From contig CAVZQZ010000009.1 in assembly GCA_963777565.1 (NCBI GenBank), forward strand, positions 806,001 through 870,000: a DNA stretch of 64,000 nt. The letters are read 5' to 3'. A model generated the notes under the pieces. That model had not been told where the DNA came from. It ran no database searches and saw nothing but the letters and a program-made list of their open reading frames with translations. Origin of the DNA: CALMEC01 sp963777565 (GTDB lineage: Bacteria; Actinomycetota; Thermoleophilia; Miltoncostaeales; Miltoncostaeaceae). Of the stretch, positions 49,128 through 56,528 are shown one piece after another (the stretch's first letter is position 1; each line of letters opens with the position of its first letter). Both the position numbers and the translations under genes were made by a program.

Positions 49128-50300
49128 GTGAGCTCACTCGAACGCCTCGCCCGTCGCGCCGGTCGCATCGCCCCGTTCGAGGTCATGGAGGTCCTCGCCC
49201 ACGCCCAGCGCCTCCAGGCCGCGGGGCACGACGTCATCCACCTGGAGGTCGGGGAACCAGACTTCCCGACACCCGAACCGGTGGTTCGCGCCGCGACGCG
49301 CGCGCTTGCCGAAGAGCCCATGTTCTACACCCCCGCCCTCGGCCTCCCCCGGCTGCGCGAGGCGATCGCGCAGTTCTACGAGGAACGGTTCGACGTCTCA
49401 ATCCCGGTCGATCGCATCGTGGTGACCGCGGGGTCGAGCGCCGCGCTCCTGCTGGCGCTCGGCCTCGTGCTGGACGTCGGGGACGAGGCGCTCATCGGCG
49501 ATCCGGGCTATCCCTGCAACCGCCACTTCGTGAGCTTCGTCGACGGCGAGCCGGTGCTGGTCCCGACCGACGCCTCCACCGACTACCAGGTCACCGCCGA
49601 GCTGCTCGCCGACGCATGGACCGACCGGACGACCGCGGTCATCGCGGCCTCGCCGTCCAACCCGACCGGAACGCTCATCCCGCTCGACGAGTGGCGACGG
49701 ATCGCCGAGCTCTGCCGGTTGCGCGGCGCCACCCTCGTCGCCGACGAGATCTACCAGGGGCTGGTGTACGGCCGCCGCCCGGAGACCGTGCTGTCGCTGA
49801 CCGACGACGTGCTCATCGTCAACAGCTTCAGCAAGTACTTCCAGATGACCGGATGGCGTCTGGGCTGGCTGGTCGTGCCGGACGGCGCGGCCCGCGAGAT
49901 CGAGAAGCTCGCGCAGAACCTCTTCATCTGCCCGTCCACTCCGGCTCAGCACGCCGCGCTCGCCGCATTCGAACCGCAGACCATCGACATCCTCGAGGCG
50001 CGCCGTCGTGAGCTGGAGCGGCGGCGCGACCTGCTGCTCGACGCGCTCCCGGGGATCGGCTTCAGCGTCCGCGCCGTCCCGGCCGGCGCATTCTACGTCT
50101 ACTGCGACGTCGGCGAGATCACCGACGACAGCTTCGCCTTTGCCCGCCGCGTCATCGACGAGACCGCGGTCGCGATCACACCGGGGCGCGACTTCGGCGT
50201 GGCCGCGCCCGAGCGCCACCTGCGGATCGCCTACACCCAGACGCTCCCGCGGCTCGAAGAGGCGGTGACGCGGATCGGGCGGATGCTCGGCGTCGGATGA
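49128..50300 (+). CDS. Class I/II aminotransferase
   Basis: A 390-residue PLP enzyme from GTG 49128. Conserved elements: LEVGEPDFPTPEPVVRAATR at the N-terminus, TPALGLPRLREAIAQFY, GSSAALLLALGLVLDVGDEA, ASPSNPTGTLI (carboxylate loop), LVADEIYQGLVYG (Asp for PLP N1) and the Schiff-base Lys in NSFSKYFQMTGWRLGW near residue 236. It belongs with aspartate/alanine-type aminotransferases. The stop overlaps the methyltransferase start (ATGA), indicating translational coupling. Confidence 0.92.
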   Translation: MSSLERLARRAGRIAPFEVMEVLAHAQRLQAAGHDVIHLEVGEPDFPTPEPVVRAATRALAEEPMFYTPALGLPRLREAIAQFYEERFDVSIPVDRIVVTAGSSAALLLALGLVLDVGDEALIGDPGYPCNRHFVSFVDGEPVLVPTDASTDYQVTAELLADAWTDRTTAVIAASPSNPTGTLIPLDEWRRIAELCRLRGATLVADEIYQGLVYGRRPETVLSLTDDVLIVNSFSKYFQMTGWRLGWLVVPDGAAREIEKLAQNLFICPSTPAQHAALAAFEPQTIDILEARRRELERRRDLLLDALPGIGFSVRAVPAGAFYVYCDVGEITDDSFAFARRVIDETAVAITPGRDFGVAAPERHLRIAYTQTLPRLEEAVTRIGRMLGVG

Positions 50301-51076
50301 GCGCCCACGCCGATCACCGTCGCGACTGGGAGGCCCTCGGCGCGCTCGACCCGCTCTACGCCATCCTCGGCGCCGAGGAGGCCCGGCACGGCCGGTGGGA
50401 CCTCGACGAGTTCTTCGCGACCGGAGAGCGCGACGTCGCTCGCCTGCTGGAGACCTGCCGGCGGCTCGGCCTCCCGCGCGAGCGTCGCGCCTCGCTCGAG
50501 CTCGGCTGCGGCGTCGGACGGCTCACGAGAGCGCTCGCGCCGCACTTCGATCGCTGCGTCGGCGTCGACATCTCGCAGGCCATGATCGACCGCGCGACGG
50601 CGATGAACGCCGAGGCCCTCAATTGCCAGTGGGTGCACAACACCGCAGGCGATCTCGCGATCCTCGGCGACGAGCGCTTCGACCTGGTGTTCTCCCATCT
50701 CGTGCTCCAGCACGTCCCGACCAAGGACGCCATCCTCGCGTACGTCGGGGAGCTCGCGCGGGTGCTCGCGCCGGGCGGACTGCTCGCGATCCAACTGCCG
50801 GCGTCGATGCCGCTGCGGCGACGCGTGCAGCCGCGGCGGCGCCTCTACGGCGCCCTGCGCGGTGCAGGACTTCCGGACGACCTCCTGTATCGGCGGCTGG
50901 GACTCAACCCGATCCGCATGAACTGGGTACCGCGGAACCGGGTGCTCGAGCGGCTCGCGTCGGACGGGGCCAGCGTGGTGGGCGTCGAGCACGGGTGGCT
51001 GGGAGATCGCATCACCGCCGCGGGCGAGGTCAACCTCACATACCTCGCAACGCGCCAGGACGCGGACCCCGGGTGA
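50297..51076 (+). CDS. Class I SAM-dependent methyltransferase
   Basis: A 259-residue protein. The SAM site is ASLELGCGVGRLTRALAPHF (motif I) near residue 68, with CVGVDISQAMIDRA (motif II acidic Asp) and FDLVFSHLVLQHVPTKDAIL. The family is methyltransferase 11/25. The start overlaps the aminotransferase stop. The C-terminal part (RRRVQPRRRLYGALRGAGLP) is Arg-rich and probably binds the acceptor, which is unknown. Confidence 0.9.
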   Translation: MSAHADHRRDWEALGALDPLYAILGAEEARHGRWDLDEFFATGERDVARLLETCRRLGLPRERRASLELGCGVGRLTRALAPHFDRCVGVDISQAMIDRATAMNAEALNCQWVHNTAGDLAILGDERFDLVFSHLVLQHVPTKDAILAYVGELARVLAPGGLLAIQLPASMPLRRRVQPRRRLYGALRGAGLPDDLLYRRLGLNPIRMNWVPRNRVLERLASDGASVVGVEHGWLGDRITAAGEVNLTYLATRQDADPG

Positions 51077-51131
51077 CGACCATGGGCGCCAGGGAATCGG
51101 CTTGCGGCGTGACCGACGCCCTCGCCGCGCC

Positions 51132-52127
51132 ATGAGGGCCATGCTGCTCGACCGGCCGGCGCCCGCATCCGCGGACCCCCTGCGCCTGGCGGAGGTCCCC
51201 AACCCTCAGCCGGCCTCAGGCGAGCTCGTGCTGGACGTCGCTGCCTGTGCCGTGTGCCGCACCGACCTGCAGATCGCCGAAGGCGACCTTGCCGCGCGGC
51301 GCTTGCCGATCATTCCGGGGCACCAGGTCGTGGGGCGCGTACGCGCGGTCGGCGGCGACGCACGGGGGTGGCGCGTCGGCGACCGGGCCGGGGCCGCCTG
51401 GCTGGGCGGCGCCTGCGGCCGTTGCGCCTTCTGCCGCTCCGGTCGCGAGAATCTCTGCGGGGAGGCCGTGTTCACGGGATGGGATCGCGACGGCGGGTTC
51501 GCCGAGCAGATCGCGGTTCGGGCCGACTTCGCGGTGCCGCTCCCGTCCGGGATCGCGGACATCGACGCCGCCCCGCTGATGTGCGGGGGCATCATCGGAT
51601 ACCGCTCGCTCAAGCTGTCCGGAGTCGCTCCCGGCGGCCGGCTGGGGCTGTTCGGGTTCGGGGCGTCGGCGCTGCTCGCGATCCAGGTGGCGAGGCACTG
51701 GGGCTGCGAGGTCTTCGTCTGGACGCGATCGCCGGCGGAGCGCGAGCGGGCGATGGCGCTCGGCGCGAGCTGGGTCGGCGGATTCGATGAGCAGGCGCCC
51801 GCACCGCTCGACGCCGCGGTGACCTTCGCGCCCGCCGGCGAGATCGTGGTGACCGCTCTTCGAGCACTCGACCGCGGAGCGACGGTCGCGATCAACGCGA
51901 TCCATCTGGACCGGATGCCGGAGTTCGCATACGACCTGCTGTGGGGCGAGCGCGTCATCCGCAGCGTCGCAAACTTCACGCGCTCCGACGCGGAGGAGTT
52001 CCTGGACGTGGCCGTCGCGGCCGGGGTGCAGACCACGGTGGAGCGCCATCCGCTCGACGGCGCCAACACCGCCCTGGCACGTATCGCCGACGGTCGCGTC
52101 GATGGTGCGGCGGTGCTCGTGCCCTGA
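51132..52127 (+). CDS. Zinc-dependent alcohol dehydrogenase (MDR family)
   Basis: A 331-residue MDR dehydrogenase from ATG 51132. The catalytic zinc site is VAACAVCRTDLQIAEGD (Cys) and PIIPGHQVVGRV (His, PGHQ-type). The structural zinc site is GGACGRCAFCRSGRENLC with four Cys. The Rossmann fold begins GRLGLFGFGASALLAIQVAR. It groups with AdhA-type enzymes that act on medium-chain alcohols. The stop is followed after 50 bases by the peroxiredoxin-like gene. Confidence 0.9.
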   Translation: MRAMLLDRPAPASADPLRLAEVPNPQPASGELVLDVAACAVCRTDLQIAEGDLAARRLPIIPGHQVVGRVRAVGGDARGWRVGDRAGAAWLGGACGRCAFCRSGRENLCGEAVFTGWDRDGGFAEQIAVRADFAVPLPSGIADIDAAPLMCGGIIGYRSLKLSGVAPGGRLGLFGFGASALLAIQVARHWGCEVFVWTRSPAERERAMALGASWVGGFDEQAPAPLDAAVTFAPAGEIVVTALRALDRGATVAINAIHLDRMPEFAYDLLWGERVIRSVANFTRSDAEEFLDVAVAAGVQTTVERHPLDGANTALARIADGRVDGAAVLVP

Positions 52128-52177
52128 TTCTCGCGATCCCGGTTGCCCTGCGGGACGGCGGATGCCAGAGTCGCACG

Positions 52178-52783
52178 GTGAACCTCGGCGACCAGGTCCC
52201 CGATTTCGCATTCGCCACGACCGACGGGAGGACCGTGCACCTGGCGGATTTCCGAGGCGAGGCGATGGTGCTCGTGTTCATGCGCCACCTCGGTTGAGTG
52301 GCTTGCAATGAGCACCTCGTGGAGGTCGCTGCGCAGAGTCCCAGCCTGCCGGGACGGATCTTCGGGGTGGCGTTCGCAGCGCCCGCATCGGTGGCGATCT
52401 TCGAGCGGACGCTCGATCTCGGGGTGCCGGTGCTCTGCGACCCGGATCGGGTGGCCTACGGGGTCTTCGGCTTCGGCAGGCGTTCCGGCTGGAGCGCGTT
52501 ACTCCGGCCGACATACTGGGTGCGGCTCGCGACTGCGGTTGCGCGGGGCCGCCGCTTCGGGTTGCCAACGGAGGATCCCAGTCAGCTCGGCGGGGATGTC
52601 GTGCTCGACGCCGACCTGCGGCTGCGGTGGATCTTCCGGAGTCGATTCGCGGCCGATCGCCCCGGCGTCGACACCGTGCGCGCGGAGCTCCGCTGCGCGG
52701 CGGAGCTCCGGCCGGGGCGCCACGGGGGTGACGCGACGCCCCGGCCGACCGTCACGCGACCAGCTGACCGACGAGCTTCTTGA
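52178..52783 (+). CDS. Peroxiredoxin-like protein (AhpC/TSA-2), candidate selenoprotein with UGA at the active site
   Basis: GTG 52178 opens MNLGDQVPDFAFATTDGRTV and reads to TGA (52295-52297, codon 40), then continues in the same frame VACNEHLVEVAAQSPSLPGR to a stop at 52783 (201 residues with Sec). Family members have FLRHLGCPxC here; this gene reads FMRHLG-TGA-VAC, so the stop coincides with the catalytic Cys of a CxxC motif, giving UxxC. Both sides belong to one family domain (later DPSQLGGDVVLDADLRLRWI). A hairpin of 8 bp with GTG loop lies 14-34 bases after the TGA. Selenocysteine insertion is inference; no sel genes are in the window. The last 25 residues may be read-through of a terminator hairpin. 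Confidence 0.7.
52298..52333 (+). promoter_or_regulatory. SECIS-like hairpin after the in-frame TGA
   Basis: After TGA (52295-52297) and 13 spacer bases, AGCACCTC pairs with GAGGTCGCT (one bulged C) around a GTG loop; outer TGC/GCA bases can extend it. The apical loop falls about 21-24 bases from the TGA, the spacing of known bacterial SECIS elements such as fdhF. Loop G residues are present. Functional status not shown. Confidence 0.5.
52709..52747 (+). terminator. Terminator-like hairpin inside the peroxiredoxin 3' end
   Basis: CGGCCGGGGCG (52709-52719) and CGCCCCGGCCG (52737-52747). It sits within the annotated C-terminal extension, suggesting the original stop was earlier. Confidence 0.55.
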
Positions 52784-52985
52784 TCGCCTTGACCAAGCCG
52801 TCCTTGAGCTTGTCGCCGACGTCGCCACCCCACTTGGAGGCCACGACGCCCACTCCGCCGACGAGCAGCGCGACCATCACCACGATCCCGACGTACTCAA
52901 CGGTTCCCTGTCCGCGCTGCTCGGTCATCCGGTCCCAGAGCCGCATCGCGCGGGCAGTCGTCCAACCCATCATTCGGTAGCCCAT
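52752..52985 (-). CDS. Flp/TadE-like prepilin, small
   Basis: A 77-residue protein from ATG 52985 behind GGGAGGGG. After a short basic N-terminus comes TEQRGQGTVEYVGIVVMVAL, a class-III prepilin-type cleavage and TM segment (G/QGTVEY then hydrophobic helix). The C-terminal tail KLKDGLVKAIKKLVGQLVA is a short amphipathic helix. It is typical of actinobacterial Flp-like or TadE-like pilin candidates. A related longer protein is 114 bp away on the same strand; no assembly ATPase is in the window. Confidence 0.8.
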   Translation of the reverse strand: MGYRMMGWTTARAMRLWDRMTEQRGQGTVEYVGIVVMVALLVGGVGVVASKWGGDVGDKLKDGLVKAIKKLVGQLVA

Positions 52986-53098
52986 GTCCCCTCCCTGATC
53001 GATTCGTTATCGGTTGAGCGGGCGGGTTCGATGCTGCGGCGTCGCGCCGTCACGGCGCCACACCGACCTGTGCCAAGTTGCGCACGCCTTGGTGCCAT

Positions 53099-53728
53099 TC
53101 ATCGAGACCGGCGTTCGGGATCGGGCGGCAGAGCCGACCGGCGGCGGGCCGCTCGGATGAGCGACCGCACGGCGAGTTGCTTCCCGCGCGTGATCGCGAG
53201 GTCGGCGCCCGCCTCACCGAGGTCGCGCATGAAGCGCCGGTACGCCTCCCGCGGCGGCAACTCGCGTAGCGCTCGAGCGTATGCCAGCGCGGCATCGAGG
53301 TGGGCACGGGTTACTCCGATCGGATCGCGCGCCAGCGCGGCAGCGGCACCGCCGCCACCCACGAGGGTGCCGACCGGATCGGCCAGGACGGCGTTTATCG
53401 TCGCGCGCACCCCGTCGCCGACGCCGAGGCCCAACGCCGCGACCCCGGTCCCCGTGATGTCGCCGCCCGTCTGCACGGCGCGGGCCACACCCCGGACGGC
53501 ACGACGGAAGGGGCCGGGCGCTCGCACGTCGCTGCCGGAGCCAGGATCGGCGATGCGGTCGAGCCCCGACCAGGCGCGATCGACGACCGCCGCCGGCCCA
53601 TCTCCCGAGGGATGTGACGTGGACGCGAGCCACACGCCCACGGCCGCGAGGCCCAGCGCGACCACGACCACCACGGCGAGGTACTCCACCGTCGCCTGGC
53701 CCGCTCGCCCTCGGAGTCGCGGTCGCAT
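53099..53728 (-). CDS. TadE/Flp-like membrane protein
   Basis: A 209-residue protein with an N-terminal RLRGRAGQATVEYLAVVVVV prepilin-like motif (GQATVEY), one TM helix and a long Ala/Gly/Arg-rich extracytoplasmic or cytoplasmic tail: RAVRGVARAVQTGGDITGTG, LDAALAYARALRELPPREAY. It shares the TVEY motif with the neighbouring small protein, so the two are probably paralogous surface-filament components or pilin-like proteins. The start at ATG 53728 is well placed. No signal peptidase gene is nearby. Confidence 0.7.
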   Translation of the reverse strand: MRPRLRGRAGQATVEYLAVVVVVALGLAAVGVWLASTSHPSGDGPAAVVDRAWSGLDRIADPGSGSDVRAPGPFRRAVRGVARAVQTGGDITGTGVAALGLGVGDGVRATINAVLADPVGTLVGGGGAAAALARDPIGVTRAHLDAALAYARALRELPPREAYRRFMRDLGEAGADLAITRGKQLAVRSLIRAARRRSALPPDPERRSR

Positions 53729-53859
53729 GCGGCGACGCTAGGCGCGGACGCGTCACAGCGCTGCGCTCGGACGTGCCAATACCGCACCGGCCATGCGCCG
53801 GCCGCCGACACGATTTGACGAGGCGGTATCCTCGGCGGGAACGACGGAGGAGTCCCGCG

Positions 53860-54168
53860 ATGTCAATGATCGATACCCTCACTCGGCGGGCCGGAGGCCT
53901 TGCGGAGGACCTCCAGCACAGCGTGCGCCGAGCCCGGCTGGAAGGAGAGCGACGCGTGCTCCAGCGACAGCATCGTGCCACGCTGGAGGCACTCGGGAGC
54001 CGTGTCTACGAGCTCGTGCGCGCCGGTCATCTCCCAGATGGCGAGCTCGCGCCGGAGCTCGCGAGCGTCGAGAACAAGCTCATGGAAATCGATGCGAAGT
54101 CCGTCGAGATCGACGCGCTCAGGCGCGAGGGCGACGCGCCCTCCGACGCCGCCGACCCGCCTCGCTGA
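53860..54168 (+). CDS. Small coiled-coil protein
   Basis: A 102-residue, highly charged protein from ATG 53860 with GGAGG ahead. Helical heptads: GGLAEDLQHSVRRARLEGER, RVLQRQHRATLEALGSRVYE, LASVENKLMEIDAKSVEIDA. No TM or signal segment. It resembles small actinobacterial coiled-coil proteins of unknown function. It may act as a scaffold. Confidence 0.75.
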   Translation: MSMIDTLTRRAGGLAEDLQHSVRRARLEGERRVLQRQHRATLEALGSRVYELVRAGHLPDGELAPELASVENKLMEIDAKSVEIDALRREGDAPSDAADPPR

Positions 54169-54269
54169 TCAGGGGCCGGGCCACGCCCACAACACCGTCG
54201 GATGGGTTGCAGGAGCGCCGAGCGGGTGTATCCTCTTCAAAGCTCCGTTGATGTCAGGAGGGACGGGGA

Positions 54270-54536
54270 ATGCGGGTCGAACCAGATCGCCAGGGGCACC
54301 ACAGCTCAGAGGCGCCGGCCTGCCATCGATGCGGGGTACCGCTTCTCGCCGGCGCCACCTTCTGCCCCTATTGCGAGCGCTGGCTCGACGAGCCGGGGCC
54401 GGTGCGCCGCCGCGACACGGGAAGCCGCACGGGCGGACGCCTCGCAGTCATCACCGAACGGGCATTGCTCACCGCCGGGTTCGTATTCTTCGCGGCCGTC
54501 GCGATCATCTGCGTCGCCGCCGCGCTTCTGATCTAG
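54270..54536 (+). CDS. Zinc-ribbon membrane protein
   Basis: An 88-residue protein from ATG 54270 behind AGGAGGGAC. A double CxxC (ACHRCGVPLLAGATFCPYCE) forms a zinc ribbon at residues 17-37; a C-terminal TM helix LLTAGFVFFAAVAIICVAAA anchors it. No catalytic residues are evident. It may be a small regulator or scaffold at the membrane. Confidence 0.75.
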   Translation: MRVEPDRQGHHSSEAPACHRCGVPLLAGATFCPYCERWLDEPGPVRRRDTGSRTGGRLAVITERALLTAGFVFFAAVAIICVAAALLI

Positions 54537-54615
54537 CCGGGCTCGCCCCGCACGCATCGCCGGTCCGCCGACGGCGGACCGTTTCGTCGCTCCCCTCCAT
54601 GGAGGTCATCAGGCT

Positions 54616-54786
54616 GTGACACGCATCCCGAACAACGAGCTCTACGAGATCGGCGACGAGGTCATCGGCCAGTTCCGCTGCGCGGTGTGCGACCTGCTCG
54701 TTGTGTCGCCGAAGGAGAACGACGGCGTGCTCGTCCTCCCCGCGTGCCCGCTGTGCAGCTCCGAGGAGTGGCGCCGGGTCGAGTAG
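54616..54786 (+). CDS. 56-residue zinc-ribbon protein
   Basis: From GTG 54616 behind GGAGG: MTRIPNNELYEIGDEVIGQF, RCAVCDLLVVSPKENDGVLV, LPACPLCSSEEWRRVE. Two CxxC pairs spaced 20 residues make a zinc ribbon. The gene is conserved enough in character (balanced composition, strong ribosome-binding site) to be real. Function unknown. Confidence 0.75.
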   Translation: MTRIPNNELYEIGDEVIGQFRCAVCDLLVVSPKENDGVLVLPACPLCSSEEWRRVE

Positions 54787-54871
54787 ATCCCGCCGGCCGT
54801 CGCACGAGCGGGAACCCTGACGCGGGGGCTCTGCGATACTGGCCGTGTTCGTGTCGTCACAAGGGAGGGAC

Positions 54872-55294
54872 ATGGCGAACAAGGCCGACTTCACCGAAGA
54901 CGAATGGAAGGGGCTGCGAAAGGGCGTCACCGGCGCCGGGATGCTCGTCTCCGTCGGTCACCAGGACCTCAGCGACAGCTTCGGCGAGGCGAATGCGCTC
55001 GCGAAGCAGATGGTGTCGGAGCGCGGCAGCGAGAGCCAGCTCGTTCGTGACCTCGTCGCCGGCCACGGAACCGGGTTCGGCTTCTTCAACTCGCCGAAGG
55101 AGGTCGAGGCGGAGACGATGGCCGCGCTTCACGCGTCCGTCGCACTGCTCACCGAGAGGGCTCCGGACGAGCTGGATGCCTACCGTGGCCTGGTGCTCGA
55201 CGTCGCCCAGGCCGTGGCCGAGGCGAAGGGCGGGGTCCAGGACGAGGAGAAGGCGGTCATCGAGCGGATCACCGCCGCGCTCGCAACGCCCTAG
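54872..55294 (+). CDS. Hypothetical helical protein, TerB-like character
   Basis: A 140-residue protein from ATG 54872 with AAGGGAGGGA upstream. Helical throughout: FTEDEWKGLRKGVTGAGMLV, VGHQDLSDSFGEANALAKQM, VSERGSESQLVRDLVAGHGT, ERAPDELDAYRGLVLDVAQA, EEKAVIERITAALATP. The DEEKAVIERI ending recalls TerB-type all-helical domains but metal-binding residues are not obvious. A soluble protein of unknown function. Confidence 0.7.
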   Translation: MANKADFTEDEWKGLRKGVTGAGMLVSVGHQDLSDSFGEANALAKQMVSERGSESQLVRDLVAGHGTGFGFFNSPKEVEAETMAALHASVALLTERAPDELDAYRGLVLDVAQAVAEAKGGVQDEEKAVIERITAALATP

Positions 55295-55345
55295 CACGTC
55301 CGGCGATCCTCTCGTCCCGCGCCCCGAGCTCCGACGGATTCAGCC

Positions 55346-55630
55346 TCAGGCCAGGCTCTCGAGGAACTCGTCGACCGGAATCGCCGTGAGGGTGTCGACG
55401 CGAGCGCTCCCGCGGGCGGCCATCTCGGCGGAGAGCTTCGCCACCGCCTCGTCGTCCGGTGCGCTCACGATGCTCAGCATGTCGTACGGTCCGAGCAACG
55501 CCCATTGCTGCAGAACGCGCACCCCGCCTGCCTCGAACTCGCGGTTGACCTCGAACACGCGCTCGGGCGTCGCCTGAAGCGTCTGAAGCCCCTGCGGGCT
55601 GAGCGTTGAGAGGAGGAGGTAGGTCGGCAC
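55346..55630 (-). CDS. GYD-domain protein
   Basis: A 94-residue protein: MPTYLLLSTLSPQGLQTLQA, FEAGGVRVLQQWALLGPYDM (GPYD variant of the family Gly-x-Asp motif), LSIVSAPDDEAVAKLSAEMA and RVDTLTAIPVDEFLESLA. GYD proteins form ferredoxin-like dimers, with no assigned activity. It converges on the preceding gene. The start at ATG 55630 is the first in frame. Confidence 0.85.
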   Translation of the reverse strand: MPTYLLLSTLSPQGLQTLQATPERVFEVNREFEAGGVRVLQQWALLGPYDMLSIVSAPDDEAVAKLSAEMAARGSARVDTLTAIPVDEFLESLA

Positions 55631-55699
55631 GGCGCGTCTGGGGGGAGTCTACCGCGCGGTTTCGTCTAGACTGCGCCGCCGTCCCCACGAGAGGTGATC

Positions 55700-56017
55700 A
55701 TGTCGCGCGACTCCGATCCCACGCCGAACGAGCTCCAGAAGGCGCTCTTCCTCTACGAGGCCACCGACCTCGAGGAATCGCTGATCGCGTGGGCACGCGA
55801 GCACTGGCCGATGGCCGCCCGCGGGATGCTCTACGCCAAGAAGGAGGCGCAGGAGACCGTCAGCGGCGTCCAGGGGGTCCGCGACGAGCAGGCGAAGCTC
55901 GCGCTCGAGATCTCCGCCCGGCTCGCGATCGCGGAGCGGGAACTCGTGATCCGCGCCATCGCCGCGGTGCTGCCGGAGTGGCTCGAGTCCCGCTACGGAC
56001 TCACGCCCAAGGAATAG
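55700..56017 (+). CDS. Hypothetical 105-residue helical protein
   Basis: From ATG 55700 behind GAGAGGTG. SRDSDPTPNELQKALFLYEA, TDLEESLIAWAREHWPMAAR, KKEAQETVSGVQGVRDEQAK and LEISARLAIAERELVIRAIA form amphipathic helices. No TM or metal site is apparent. The family was not recognised. Confidence 0.65.
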   Translation: MSRDSDPTPNELQKALFLYEATDLEESLIAWAREHWPMAARGMLYAKKEAQETVSGVQGVRDEQAKLALEISARLAIAERELVIRAIAAVLPEWLESRYGLTPKE

Positions 56018-56024
56018 CCGGCCG

Positions 56025-56366
56025 CTACTCCTTGGGCTCGACGGCGTAGCCCGCGGCCTGCCAGCCGTCCCAGCCGCCCACGAGCACCCCCACACGGCTT
56101 CGCCCGTTGTCGAACGCCCACAGGGCGATCTTCATGCTGGTCGCCTCGCCCGACCGGTCGCAGTAGAAGATGAGTTCCTTACCCTCTGGGAGGCCGGCGA
56201 TCTCCTTCTCGAACTCCATCGGGTCGATGCGCAGCGCGCCCTTGATCTTGGTGTCGGACTCGCGCCAGGTCAGTTCCCGGACGTCGACGGTCTGAACGGG
56301 ATCAGCCATCTTGAATGCGGCAGCGAGGTCCACCGCCTGCCAGCGCGATACGTCGTCCCAGGCCAT
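56025..56366 (-). CDS. Rhodanese-domain protein
   Basis: A 113-residue single rhodanese domain. QTVDVRELTWRESDTKIKGA starts the fold; the active-site loop is FYCDRSGEATSMKIALWAFD with Cys69 in CxRSGEAT, close to the CRxGxR/S consensus, so sulfurtransferase activity is possible. The end VGVLVGGWDGWQAAGYAVEP is the family's conserved GGWxxWxxAGxPV segment. It is convergent with the preceding gene. Confidence 0.88.
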   Translation of the reverse strand: MAWDDVSRWQAVDLAAAFKMADPVQTVDVRELTWRESDTKIKGALRIDPMEFEKEIAGLPEGKELIFYCDRSGEATSMKIALWAFDNGRSRVGVLVGGWDGWQAAGYAVEPKE

Positions 56367-56528
56367 CCCGTCTCCTCATCGAGGTGCACGAACGCGCGGG
56401 AAGCTATCAGCCGTTTCGTGGCCGATCTCCTGCATGTGCACGCTCTCGTCCCCCGGTGAGGACGGCGAATCATCGGCTGTCGAACTTCGGCCGAACGGCC
56501 AATTGGCGCGGATCGGCGGCGAGCTACC

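Noticed and set aside
52308..53741. 477-codon + strand ORF covering the peroxiredoxin tail and pilin genes
   Set aside because: Out of frame with the peroxiredoxin domain, extremely Ser/Arg-rich, crosses convergent genes with strong ribosome-binding sites.
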